From positions 17,972,226 through 18,036,225 of the forward strand of contig OX419341.1 in NCBI GenBank assembly GCA_948470475.1: a DNA stretch of 64,000 nt. The letters run 5' to 3'. The notes under the pieces were generated by a model, which made no database searches, was not told the origin of the DNA, and saw only the letters and a list, made by a program, of their open reading frames with translations. This document shows positions 33,308 to 47,047 of the stretch, piece after piece. The first letter of the stretch is position 1; every line of letters begins with the position of its first letter. This DNA is from Galaxea fascicularis. Taxonomy: Eukaryota > Cnidaria > Anthozoa > Scleractinia > Euphylliidae. The translations under genes were made by a program, and so were the position numbers.

Positions 33308-36300
33308 CTATGAAAAATACAAACAGCGACGTCAAAAAAAAAAAAAATTCAGCATACTCATTACCATTCAGTGAAACACGATCGTTACAATAGGCCATAT
33401 CCGAATTACCTCAGGCCTCTTTCTGAAAGCGAGTCCAGGCGCTCATCCTTTGATATACAAATCAATTTTCATTCACATGAAAGTGAGTTTAATTTGCGTG
33501 CGAACGAAAATTGATTTGCATATGAAAGGATGAGCAACTAGTCTCGCTTTGAAAAAGAGGCATGAGGTACTTCGAAAATGGCCTATTTCACTCACAGGAT
33601 CACAACATGATGACGATCGATATGCCACCACGCCTGTCGAATGAATCACTGTATTGCCCAGTCTCTGGGGTTGCTCTTTACGTTACCGTCGTTCTGACAA
33701 GAAACCTCCCCTAAAATGGGCAGATGTTTGGTGGTAATTCCGACTTTGTTTCTTAACGATTATGAGTGTGGCGACATAACGGCATGGTCATGACAAACCA
33801 ACAAAACAAAAGCCTTAAAACAACAAAACCTAAGGACAACCATTTGTCACAGCGCAGTTTATACGAGAATAGAAACATGAAACCTTGGGTCGCTTAGGGC
33901 GCCCAAACGAGAAAATGCTGTTTCTCGAAGTGTTTCTTGGGTGAGCAAACCAGCTAGTCTCCTTCGCAGACTTACTTCCCGCGAAAACAAGACAACATTT
34001 GCAGAGGAAGCAAAATCTCTGAAATAATTTTATTTCTTGGAAAGCAAATTTTGCTTCCACAACAAATGTTGCGTGAGCGCGCACACGGAAAAACATTTCG
34101 GGAAACAAAGTTTCCACAACAACGTTGCCACAACGATGTTTCCTCGTTTACGGGGGCACGCCTCCGTCTGAAGAAGCCTTCATATTAGGCAAGCCTGGTT
34201 TGCAGCTTACCGCAGACTTGACCAGTCCTGGACGAGAGATTCTCATGGCTTTTACGGCTTGAAACACATCTACAACCTGCTCAATTTTCAACCGCTCCAG
34301 CACTGAGTACAACGCACAGAACGTTCCGCTGCGGCCGATACCGTCACTAAAGGACATAAACAAACACATTTTAAAGTGCAAAATTGGCGAAAATTTGACA
34401 ACAACTGTCACTGCATGATTTCACTGGAAGAAGAGGAATTTTTTGTTTTTGTTTTCGTTGGTCATAGTTTGAGAAGGATTCCGGTCTTGTTTCACTGAAA
34501 CAGTAAATTTTAACTTAGTTTCCAAGAAAATACTTTGTCAGCACGTAAACAGAAATAAATCACACAAATATAGAACCAACCAAAACTAAAACTAAAGGCA
34601 AACAGCACAGCACAAAAAAAACAAAACAAAAACAACAACAACAACACAAGACAAAACAAACCCCTGGCTACTTCGATTTGCTTTCGCCGCCAACCACAAA
34701 TTGAGTGACACAAATGCACAAATGGGCACTTGTGTCCCTTTATTGGTGAGAGAGTGGAGGATAAACCAAACCCCGTATCTCTTAAATGTCCGCCCCATTA
34801 TTCGACGTTCACGATGAATGCGCTTTTACTGACCTGCAAACAACAGTAATGGGCCCATTGCCCGAATGCTGTTGCCACTTTTCCACTTTTGCGATCAGTG
34901 TGATAAGACCGGAGCAAGGGGGGATTTTATCCTCCTCGATCCAACCGCTGTAATGGAACATCTTTATCCGTAGAGACTTTTCTGGTGTCTAGTGATACCA
35001 CAAAAGATAATTATTAGCCTTGACACATTACATGGGCTTATAACATTAGGTTAAAGCCTATAACGTTAAAAGATAGCCCCCTATCATTAAGTAAAAACAA
35101 CTCACTCACCCTGAGATCAGTGGCTTTGAATATCTTCTCAGCTATCTGTGATTGGTCGTAGTTAGCTTTCAGATTATCTACGCTACTGCTGCTCGCAGAT
35201 AACCGCTGTACGGTTATCATGTCGTCATAAGTTGACTCATCTTCAGGCCAGAACAGAGGGAAATCCTATAAAATATAACGAAGTATTTTATGAGACTTCA
35301 GGATTGGAAACTAAACCGAAACGCGACAGAGTCGCATCTCTATGGTGGCCGAGGACTGCCACTAAATTTTCACGGCGAGTTTTTCTTTTTTTAAGCAATT
35401 AAAATGTGAAACAAAATGAAAATAACATGAAAATGAAATACAATTGCAATGAAATGTAAAAGAAAATGTAAATAAAGTCAAAATCAAGTGCAAATGAAAT
35501 TAAATGTAAAATAAAAAGCAAAGAACAAATTAAAATCAAACTTCATTCAAATTAAAATTGAATTCATTCTGAAAATATAATGCAAAACAAAATTAGTGGC
35601 AGCGCTCGGCCATGCGAAAATTTACTTTCATTTGAAAAAAAAATTTTCACGTGGCCGAGCGCTGCCAGTACCATCATGCTACACGCGCTTCTATACTACG
35701 AGTAGAGACATGGTATCGTGCAACATGGCTGAATATTAATGGAGACAGTTCCAAAACCGGTCAGTATAAAATGCAGACTGCAGGCTGGGTTTAAAATGCA
35801 AACTCGATATAAAATGCAGACTGACACCTAACTCATCTCTGTCAAAAACACGATAAATTTGCAATATCTAGACATAAGCTTGTGTCATGCAATCACCTTT
35901 CCGATAATTACCGTGGCAGTGGGCGTCAGAGGTTACTTTTTTAACTTTGGAGGAGGGAAATTACGCGGAAAAGCCGCGACCTCTTTTCGCTCTTAAATGG
36001 AGTTTCTTCAATGTCAACAACCCCGTAACATGATATTTTGCTCGGACTTCGCACAAATTATTTATATGTGAACAATTTCCTGTGATAGATGAATGTGAAT
36101 ATATGATATCATTTCTCTATGTTTCTCACGATTGCTACCCCAAAAACAAAACGAGTAAATGACATGAAATACGCCCGTGAAACTCAGAACGCCGATTCCA
36201 TGTGTCTGAAACAAAACCACAGCGAACTTCCACCTTGAGTCATAACCCTTTAAGTAAAACACGTTGCATGATGTAAATAAAACATTTAAGCCACAAAATA

Positions 36301-37134
36301 CAGGAAGTCAAGCTGTTCATTGTCCAGTATTTTCGATCCGCCAATGAGAAACGGCCGCATCAAATGAAAGCTAGCAAATCAAACCTTAGAAAACTGAGAA
36401 AACAACTGTCTTGGCTGATCTCGTAGAGGCGATTGCGTGACATTGCCGTGGGTAAGAAAATCGAAAACTTATCGTGTTTTTGACGGAGATGGTTTTGGTG
36501 TCAGTCTGCATTTTATACCGAGTTTGCAGTCTACAATCTTCATTTTAAACCCAGCTTGCAGTCTGCATTTTATACTGACCGGTTTTGGAACTGTCTCCAT
36601 TCAGCCATGTTGCACGATACCATGTCTCTACTCGTAGTATAGAAGCGCGTGTAGCATGAGTGGTACTGGCAGCGCTCGGCCACGTGAAATTTTTTTTTCA
36701 AATGAAAGTAAATTTTCGCACGGCCCAGCGCTGCCACTAATTTTGTTTTGCATTATATTTTCAGAATGAATTCAATTTTAATTTGAATGAAGTTTGATTT
36801 TAATTTGTTCTTTGCTTTTTGTTTTACATTTAATTTCATTTGCACTTGATTTTGACTTTATTTACATTTTCTTTTACATTTCATTGCAATTGTATTTCAT
36901 TTTCATGTTATTTTCATTTTGTTTCACATTTTAATTGCTTAAAAAAAGAAAAACTCGCCGTGAAAATTTAGTGGCAGTCCTCGGCCACCATACATCTCTA
37001 TTCTAACATATTTTTTCCTTCGTTCCTTTTCGGATTTATATTTCTTCTCCTCTCTCGTCTCGCTTCTTGTCTTTAAAAATATGTTCCTGTCAGTTGTTGT
37101 GTACTTATTGCCTGAGTGGGAGGGCCGGACGGCT

Positions 37135-37178
<44 letters not shown>

Positions 37179-40100
37179 GTGACCGAGAGCCAAATATTTT
37201 TCCGTCCGGCCCGACCTAACTCAGTCAATAAGTACTTTATCATATGGCCCCCTTAGACTCTTCATGAGCGCATAAAATATGAAGTTTTTGCAAAAAAGCG
37301 ACTAATTTGCACATAAAATTGATCTAATAGGTTGTTTGTATTTGTTTTCTGGTTGTAAAATAAACTTACATGGTTAGACGCGACGAAATCCTCTAGAATC
37401 GTATCGCGCGGGGCCGTACGTGTTCCTAACAGGGCCGTACGGCTTTTTTTCCGGCCCTGCTCCCGCTAATGCGTACGGCCCTCATACGGGGATTTTATCA
37501 ATAGTTTTAGAATGAAAGCGCGCGAGGGGCCGTACGGGTCATACATAAGCCCAGCATGGTTGCCTTCGAGATATGCACATGCTGTGGTTCAATTTTATCC
37601 TTGGTTTAAATTCCATTTTGAGTTTAATGACTCTGAAACAAAGAGAATGAAATTTAAACCAAGGATAAAATTGAACAACAACTATATAGACAAGAGCCAG
37701 ATGAAATGGTCTGCTACTGCCCTCTCCGTGTTATTTCGATAACCACCCGGACTTGCAATACTTGTAATACAGAACATGGGATATATCCTTACCCCGTCTT
37801 CTTCGGTTGAGTCAAACAATACCACACAAGAACACTCTTGTTCACAGAGCATGCGCCAAAAGTCTGTCACAGTGGGCGTAAGGGGGTGATGCGTCACAAT
37901 AAAGGCATGTTGCTGCTTGTAACCCTGGATTAAAGAAACGAACAATGATATCAGACGTTGGTCACCAACAGATACTGTATGTGTGGAATTGACCAACAAC
38001 CAAGGGTTCTGCGGAGCGTACCCTTTTGTTGGTCGACATCTTTTGACCAGGGTACCGAGATTTTAGATGCACATCTAGGTCTCCCGGCTACCAAGATAAT
38101 GCTTTGGAGCTAGTTGCCTGGCAGCACTACACACAGATTCACTAGCAACTCTAAATTGACTCACATCAGCTGAAAATGTTATATCTTTATATATCGAACA
38201 TCGTTTCCGGCAACTTAAGCTAAAGTTTTAACTTTACTTGACAATTTTTTTTTTTACCAGAATACTTACCGAGATGTGTACAGCGTTAATATAGGATGTA
38301 GCCTCATTGTCATCAATTGCAGTGAGCATAACACGATAAAAGTCAGCTGCAAGAGGAATCAACAGAGTTAGCACGCGCGCATCTCAGTTTATACAAGATG
38401 CCGACTGCTGTAGACACCAAATGTAACAAATTTGTTTGCACGTAACATCAAGCTGGTGACACGCGTCCATCCAAAATGTTTCTCTTGATCGCATGTACCG
38501 CATAATTATCTTTACATTCACCACACTGGGCTTCAACTCAAGATTGGGACTCGTTTTCTTCTTTTCTTTGTTGCTTTGCTGTCTTTTTTCTCAGTTACAC
38601 CAACTAGAGCTTTTTGGCACAAATGAAGTACGGGGGCGAGATGGCGAGGCTCAAATTAGCATCTGGAACGCATTCAACAAAAGAACGACCACTTTTTTAC
38701 ACCCATTCCCAGTCATCTTTCTAAGGACATCGCCTCGACATAACGTTTAGAAACATAAAAATACCAGCGTGCAGTTATCGAGATGGACTGTCATTCAAAG
38801 CTCTTTGGCGAGCGATTTTGAATGTGACTGAGCACTCAAAAGCTCTGAAATGGGTAAATTTTTACATTGCCAACTTGCTTCTGTTTCTATCTGCTTGTAT
38901 GCGTAGGCGCATATACAGTTTATGTTCTAAATAAATTACCGTTGGCTCACAATCGTGACAGAACATCAACTTACGCGCTAAAATATCCGGACTTCTGTTC
39001 TTCTCCTTGTTTTCTGGATAAGACGCAACGATGTAACTTCCCTTGGTAAGTACAGGGCTTACTTTGTTAAGTGTCTGAAGGGAGTCCATAACAAAAAAGA
39101 AAAATAAACGTTTGGAAAATCCAGAAACATTTAACCTAACCCAACGCGTAAACTGTGCATTATTAATGATAGCTGAATTCCTAAATGGTGTGTCTGTTTC
39201 TTACTCTACAAGGAATAAATTATCAAACTGTCACCGACTAGCCGATACGTGTTACGAGCAAGGACGAGCTTTCTTACCTTGAACTCAGCCTCGAAGCGTG
39301 ACACTTTACTTTCTTTGGTCACGTCATCCATACGAGCTAGCGTGATTCGCAAGTCATGGGCGTATATTTGAGTATTGCCGCACTGCACAGCTTCCAAAAT
39401 GGCGTCGTGACAAAAGGTGTACTGCTCCTGAAATAGGGAGAAACCCAAATAATTTAACTCGATTTGTTTTCACTTTGCCTCGTCTCTACTCTCTAAAAGT
39501 AGAATTGTTTCTGGCGTCTTCGTTTACATTTTGCCTCATTAGCATATAGACAGACAGAATATGTACTTTGTTTTTCTAATAGATAAGGTTTTATACACTT
39601 GAAATACTCACGGGTACCTACAATCCTGAACAAATTCCTTAAGATAGTCAGGCAAAACTCGTAATTAGCGATAATTTGAGCACTACTTCGAAAACTGAGC
39701 ACTGCTATATTTTAAAACTCCGTTACAGTCCCCCCTCCTCCATCCAAAACAGTGTTCAAAGTCAGCAAAAAAAATGCGAGTTCATGTTTTCAACATTGTA
39801 GGTTGAATCCAGCGCTACTGTTTGTTCTGCGTGTGTGTAAAGAGCCACAAGTGCACATCGGTCCCAATAATTTTGTCCATGATTGTACCGCTATTTTAGG
39901 TGTGTCATGTCGTAAGACAGTAGGAGGTCAAGTTTAATGAGGTCAGGTGTCGAGATAAACGTACAAGTGTATAAATAATAGAATAAGGACTGTTAGTTGA
40001 ATAGTACTGTATTACGGGACAACGCTATTTAACTATCTTACTTGTCGAAACACTAATAAATCAAAAGCTACAATAAATCCTCTATTAAGCCCCCCCCTTT

Positions 40101-43100
40101 CAGAGGAGGAAAGTTAATAAGCCCCCCCCCCCTTCCCCAATCCTTATTCTTCACAAAAAAATTAACGATTTACGTGGACTGATCAGTTATGATTTATTCA
40201 GGCTGGAAGTTAAAAAAAATTACCGAAGAACATGAGGCCGAAAGCGCATTTTTGAAGAATAAGAATTATATTTTTGTTACTTTTAGGCTCCCACAAGTGA
40301 ATTAAATATTTTTAACAGTGACTTAAATTGTACAACGCGTAAGTCTACTCTGTCTTATACCACAGTATTTTTGCTACAGGTGAGAGTCTTCCGAAGGTGT
40401 GTCTCATGTGTAAAAGTTGTTCGAAGCGGAGGATCGGGTATTATAAGAGTTAATTTTAGAAATGTAAACTATCCGTATTTTAATGTACCTTACTTGCTTC
40501 GTTGTAACTCATATACTAGTTTGAATCAATTTCACTTTTCTAATTAAACGATACTGTAATCTTCTTGTAATGTTTATTTCCAACCCTCTTGTTGTATTTT
40601 CATATTATCTGTACCCACCCGACTTTATCAGCTTTGCTACCCTCGGGTGGGTATGTACTTGACTAATGTTGTTATAATAAAATTTGTTGTTGTTGTTGTC
40701 GTACCCTGGGTTCCAGAGGATATTTTTTCTTGTCGATACTGATGGTTCGCAGCAAAGCCGCGTTAACGAGGCACAAAGCGCCGAGGAGAAAAAAATAAGC
40801 TCTGGTCACAGGAGTACCCAACTTCATTTCCATGCGAGAAATCAGTTCAGAATTTGAACTAGTTCGTTGATTGGTTCTTCAAAGGAAACAACAATTGTGA
40901 TTGGCTTACGAAAAGCGTGGTTTCACAGCCGACATGAAACAACAGCTACGATTGGCTTAGTAAAAGCGTGGTTTCCCAGGCGACAGCACAGCAAGGAAAT
41001 GAGGTTCATTATTCGTGTGACCAGAGGTTATTTTTTTCTCCTCGGCGCTTTGCTCCTCGTTAACGCGGCTTCGGCGCGAACCATCAGTATCGACAAGAAA
41101 ACAATATCCTCTGGAACCCAGGGTATTGTTGTTGTTAAAACAGGTCTCGAATATTTCTGTGTCTAATGTCAAACATGAAGTTGGCTGTAAGCTCAAGGTG
41201 ATAAGAAAATTGACGCAGTGAGACACCAGCATCGGAAATAGAGGAATTGCACGGTGATTGTGGTCAGAAAAATATATAGAGTGGAGGGCATATATCAATC
41301 AACAAACTACGAACAGTAGCGTCAATATCACTCCGAAATATGACCTGTGAAATTCACAAGGAATAGGCCATATTCGTATTCTCAGTATTGAACTGGATCT
41401 AGCATGAAGTAGAGACTCTTGCGGGAGAATACATTTACATATGAAAAGATTCCCCCGTAAGAGCCTCCACTTCATGCTAGATCCAGTTCAACACCGAGAA
41501 TACGAATATGGCCTGTTGTATATTTCGGTTGCCGTCCAGTCCTACAGTCTTTGCAACTTCTTGGCATTTTTAACGTTTATTTCTCAGCAAAGAACAACCT
41601 CTGAAGCTCACATTCAGTGACAACCAAGCTTCATGAGAGCTTTCAATTTGTGATCTGTACTTATCTATAGCTTTTTTTATCGTTTATACTGGTGTATGCC
41701 AGTTAAGTGAAACATGCCCACAAAGATCCTGTCATACTGTAATATCCAACTAAGCGGTGTTTTAGCCATTAATAAAGTACGCACCTCCGTTTGAACCATG
41801 GCTGTCCGTCTCGTTCGCAAGTAAGCCACATAGTTGAAGATGTCAATTGTGCTCTCTGCTTTTATGCGATCAAGCGTGCTGTCGATTACCATGAACGTTC
41901 CTGTTCGACCAACACCAGCACTAAATAAATAAACAAATACATAAATAAACGAATAAAAAATAAAGAAAGAAATAAAGAAAACACACAAACAAAAAAACAA
42001 TACGAAACTGTTCTGGGTTAAGTGCATTAGTCTGTTAAAGCGCCGGTCAACACTTATCCGCGAATTCTATAACCTTACATTGTAAGCATCATTCAAAGAA
42101 TGAAAGCTTGAGGGATGTGGCTTGGCGAGAGTACCTCACAAATTAAACATGTGTGTCTGGGTAAGCTGCAAGCCCCTCATTGGGCACTATGGCGACGGGG
42201 TAGCAGGCGTTACCTCTCAAATCCCAGGGGTTTCATTAGAAGCCCGCAACCGGCAAAAACCGCCGCCTACTTTGTCAAAATTTACCTCTCACTGTCGCCT
42301 ACTTCGTCTAGATTTCACAAAAACGATTAAAAATATAATGATCAGGTTGCCGTTTTCTTTAGCTTACTCAGACGGCTATTTCAAAAATTATCGAAACCCC
42401 TGAAATCTACCAAATAAAGTTTGAGCCCTGTCTGCATTAGGAGACATGGACAGCTGTTTCGGCCTTGTTAGGCCTCATCAGCATGCTCGGGTTCAATCTT
42501 AAGTGGTAATGCCGGCCACCACGTGGCCATAGTGCACACAGAGTGGCTTTCCGCTTACCTATACACATTGGTGAGGTATTCTTGCTAAGTATTATTCAGT
42601 TTGGCCGACATAGACAAGTCGAAACTGACAAACGGAAGAGAGAAGATTACACGTACAGACAAACATACCTGAATCCTATGAAGAATACGTCGTAAAGCAA
42701 GCCAGTAAGTGGGCACAATTCCAATGGAATTGCATCTCAGCCACGTTTAAAAGTAAAATCAGCGAGCGATTAAGATGTAAGATGATCAGACAGTGGAAGA
42801 TGCTCACGCGATTGCGGTGGTGGTGGGGGGGGGGGGGTGAAGTGGGGAGGGGGGAGTGAATGGTGCCGGTTCTTTTCCTCTGGGCTAAATATCCCTTCTT
42901 ACCTGCAGTGCACGACCATAGGTCCAGCATCAGCCGGGTTGTAGGCTCGAACTCGTCTCCTGAAAGCCAGCAAGGCAGTAGGGTATTCTGGGACACCATG
43001 GTCAGGCCAGACAGTGAAATGGAATTGCTTCACTTCTCGCTCTTCTTTTTCGCTTTCCTGGTTAAATTACATAAATGAAAACGTTATCTCATTGCAACTT

Positions 43101-46100
43101 TCAGTTTTACTTCAAGTATTTTAAACGATTGATCAATCAGTTGTCCATCAACAGTCGTTAAAATGGCTGAACTACGCTTTGATTGTGACAGTTCAGAACT
43201 TATAAAGTATGTGTTCGAAAAGAAGGTCTTCAAGCAATTCAACATTATACGCTGAAATCAAATTTGGTCCATTGGTCAAGATTATAATCTACACTCCAGG
43301 ATTTAGCAAGTTCAATTTATTACATGCCAGATTCCATACCAGACTGGTACAAAACCAGAAAAGTACGTGGGTTTAATTGTGTTGCGATAGCTGTATCTGA
43401 AGCTTGACAATCAGGCAGATAAGAAAGTGTTGGTTTGACGGCTATTCCCTGGAACCGTTAAGCATGATGAAGTCGGGGAGAATCAACTGGTAAACTCTTC
43501 ACTCTCACTCAGTAAAAGAGTATGATAATTGTTGCATCATCATCATCATCAGTGAATTCACTTTCACGGGTGACCTGAACTCCCTTTTCAGGAGTACACT
43601 CCAAACTTTCGGAAGAAATAGAGTGGTTTTCAACTGAGTGTCCTAAATCCAAAATTAAAGGAATTTCTCTGACCGATCACAAGAGACCAGAAGTGATTAC
43701 ATGCAACAGGCATCAAGCGCGAGAAAATGCACGCGTGCAACTAGCGATTGGTTTTGGTTTTGCTTCTCATTGGCTAAGAAAGTGGCGCGAGTTCTGCCAA
43801 CCAATCACAGAGCGAAGTGAAGCAAAACCAAAGAAAACGCGAATTACTTTCGACACTCAATTGACAACTGCTACACACGAAACTAACCCGCTTGACGTTG
43901 AAGGTTCTTATGATGTAGTCTGAGTAATGTTCCGACTTCACGAGCATCACTGATATGTCTCCATAGTCCTGTGCTTCATCAGGCCAATACTTGTGACATT
44001 TCAACTAAAAATTACAGAGAAATGGTAAAAAAAAAGAAAAGAAAAAAAAAAACACAACAAAACAAACAAAGAAATGGAAAAAAAAAAAAACAAAGTTGTT
44101 GCTGCTGACATCAATTGATCAATCGATCAATCAATCACTTAATTAATCAAGGTCAAAAGGGAAATTAATTGATAAATATGTCAGTCAGTCAGTCAGTCAG
44201 TCAGTCAGTCAGTCAGCCAGCCCGTCAATTTCATAAAATCAATAAGTCAGGATTACAGTGGACAATAATCACTGATTGCAGGTGCCTAACTCAGTTCTAA
44301 GGTAGTTGACAGAAGAACTTAGTTTGTGCCAATTCCTGATCCTTTCCATGCGTCCAATACACTAACTCGTGCGGTATCAACACACAATCTTCTAAGTTCT
44401 TTTTATGTTATTTCTTAGCTGAAAAACCCTAAATTAGTAATTATCCACAAGTTATCAACGTTTGCTACGATGCACACAATCTAGGGCCCAAACGTTTGAG
44501 AGTTCCTGGGAACACGCGCTTGGCCGATGTGTGATGTGTTTTAGTTTTCCGGAAACGACTATCAAACCTTGTGTCTCTCTTGCAAATTTGTCAACATGAT
44601 AATTGAAGACGACTGATTCTCCCACACCATCCGCCAAAAATCGTCGAAGGCGGGAGGGACCGGCCCTGTTGATCAAAATAAAGTGTGAAAATTATGTAAA
44701 CTGTATGTGTAGGTGTAGGTGTAGGAAGGTTGTCACATGGAATTGACGTCATTTCAACCACATATCCACTAAAACAAACCCCGAACAAGGTTTATAAAAC
44801 GTTGGCTAATGACTATAAAAAGAGTTCCTGTTAGGGAATTCCTCACTCCGGTACATGTTTTGCATCAAGCCGCGACTGTCCAGTTGACCAAACAGACCGT
44901 GCCAAAAACGTAAAGCGAGGAATATCGATCGGTTTCGACCAAACGTCGTGTCGGCGTTTGTTTTCGTTCGTTCAATTCGTTTGTTGCCTAAGCTCTCTTT
45001 TTGGGTCTTTATTCCTCGGTCGAAGAAAGAAATCGTTTCCAACGCAGTGATTCTCTACAGTGTAACAGTTTTACGAAAGGAGAAACAAACCACCTTTTAA
45101 CCGTACCTTGGGTAGCAATGTACGCATTGGGCTTGTTGTATCCCTGGAAACAATAATAAATAAGAACAGTTTGCGTGTAGCAAAAGAAATAAAGGCAAAA
45201 ACAATGAACACTAAAAGTTTCTAATTATGCATGTCCGAAATCCAGTAAGCATTTAAAAAGAACAGCAAACAAACGCCCACAATGTAACGTAGACGCACTT
45301 AACAAATCAGTTGCTCGTGGGCACAATGGTTTTCATTGCTTTGTTACTGAAAGCTTCAAAAGAAAAGCGTGAAACGCGTTTTATTTTCCGCATGATTTAG
45401 TCTTTGTAGGGTCAGATTTAAGTGTAACAGGGTCCAGTTGCTCGAAGCAAGGTTAGCGCTAACCGAGGTTAAAAACCATGACAACCTATAGGTTTCCATC
45501 CAACTTAACCAATGGTAAGCGCTAACCATGTTTCGAGCAACAAACGTCTGCTCCGCTTATCTCACAGAAAATTATCCTCTTCTTCTGAACATCTTTCACA
45601 AGTCGTTTTTTTTATTTCGTCGTTTTCATGATCGTAAGTTTGGTTGTACAGTTAGCCTGCGAGTAAGCTATTGTACAGTTGGAATATTTTCGATATATGC
45701 CAAGCATTTTCATTGGTCAGTGGATTACAGGAATCGTTGGAGGGAAGTGAAATCCGCCTCAAACCTACCACTAGGAAATGGCATGTGGCCATTTTCTGTG
45801 TGAAAAATGGTGCTCTTCAGAGGGACACCAATGTGACGGACCCATGCGAGGAAAATTTTCAGATAATTATTTAGACAAATAAATGTTTTTCACACTGCCG
45901 TAGATTTAGAAATCGTGCGACTGTGTTTATTTGTTTTTGATTGTGAACTTATTCATACATTCGAACTTATTTTATCACCGTATTGATAAATCATGCTGTA
46001 AAGCTTTACTTACGTCAACTCGTGAAGCATTGATGTAGTCCGAGCCCACGATCCCATCCACTGTGGACAGCACCATCCGAGAATGGTCATCTGTGGAAAA

Positions 46101-47013
46101 TAAAGAACAAGATGAGCTGAAGGCTTTGGAGCCAAACCTTGTGTCTCTTGCTAATTTGTCAGTGATAATTGAAGATGAGTCTGTCCACTAGCCCAGGACT
46201 AGTAGAAATTTGGTTTAGGCTAGTACAACTGGAGAACCAAAAGTCACTGGCATGAGCTAGATGTAATAGAAGAGGCATTGGAGATAGTATTGATGAACCG
46301 ATTTTGAGTTGATCTCAAAAAAGAAATGAAACAAAAATTATCTGATACAAACTCGGTAATCGCAATATTGGTCTTGAGAGGCGAGCGATGCCTGGCCACT
46401 AAAGGACACAATTTGGCTAGTACATTTAAGACTCCACTAGCACATATCAGCCAAAATCTTACATGCAATAATGTTGGCGTATCTGTTCTTAGCTTTGTTC
46501 TCTGGCATCAGGGCAGCAGTAGCAGCATATTCTTGGCCACTGTCAAGTTTCTGCAAAACAGACAGGCCAAGAAAGTGAACAACATAAACTACAAAGAGGC
46601 CTTTCCGATGCACAAAACTCTGCAAGCATCGAAGCCACATTCATGTCATTACCAAGTGCCTTTGTTCATTGAAACTGAAAATGCCTCAGTGGACGATCAA
46701 CAACCTTATTTAGGCCTCTAATTGCAATACACTGTACCACAAGTGCACCCGTACTGCGGACCCAAGGCTTTTTCTCAGTCACCCAGTATCTCTCCCTTTA
46801 AAGCCACAAGCCCCGACAGTGGTAAACGCGCGGTTTGTCTTTACCATGGTACTAACAATTGATGAAACATGAAGTTACAAATAAAAAGCAAGAGAAAAAG
46901 CTTTACGGGCTAGTATCAATATAAACATGCGGACAGCACCAACGAGAATAAACATTTTGTAACAGGGACACAAAGGGAGACCGAATCAACGGGAAAATGA
47001 GATTGTTACAACA

Positions 47014-47047
<34 letters not shown>

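Noticed and set aside
45528..45874. Two overlapping plus-strand frames
   Set aside because: They start in the palindromic MITE at 45435-45541 and have no domain.
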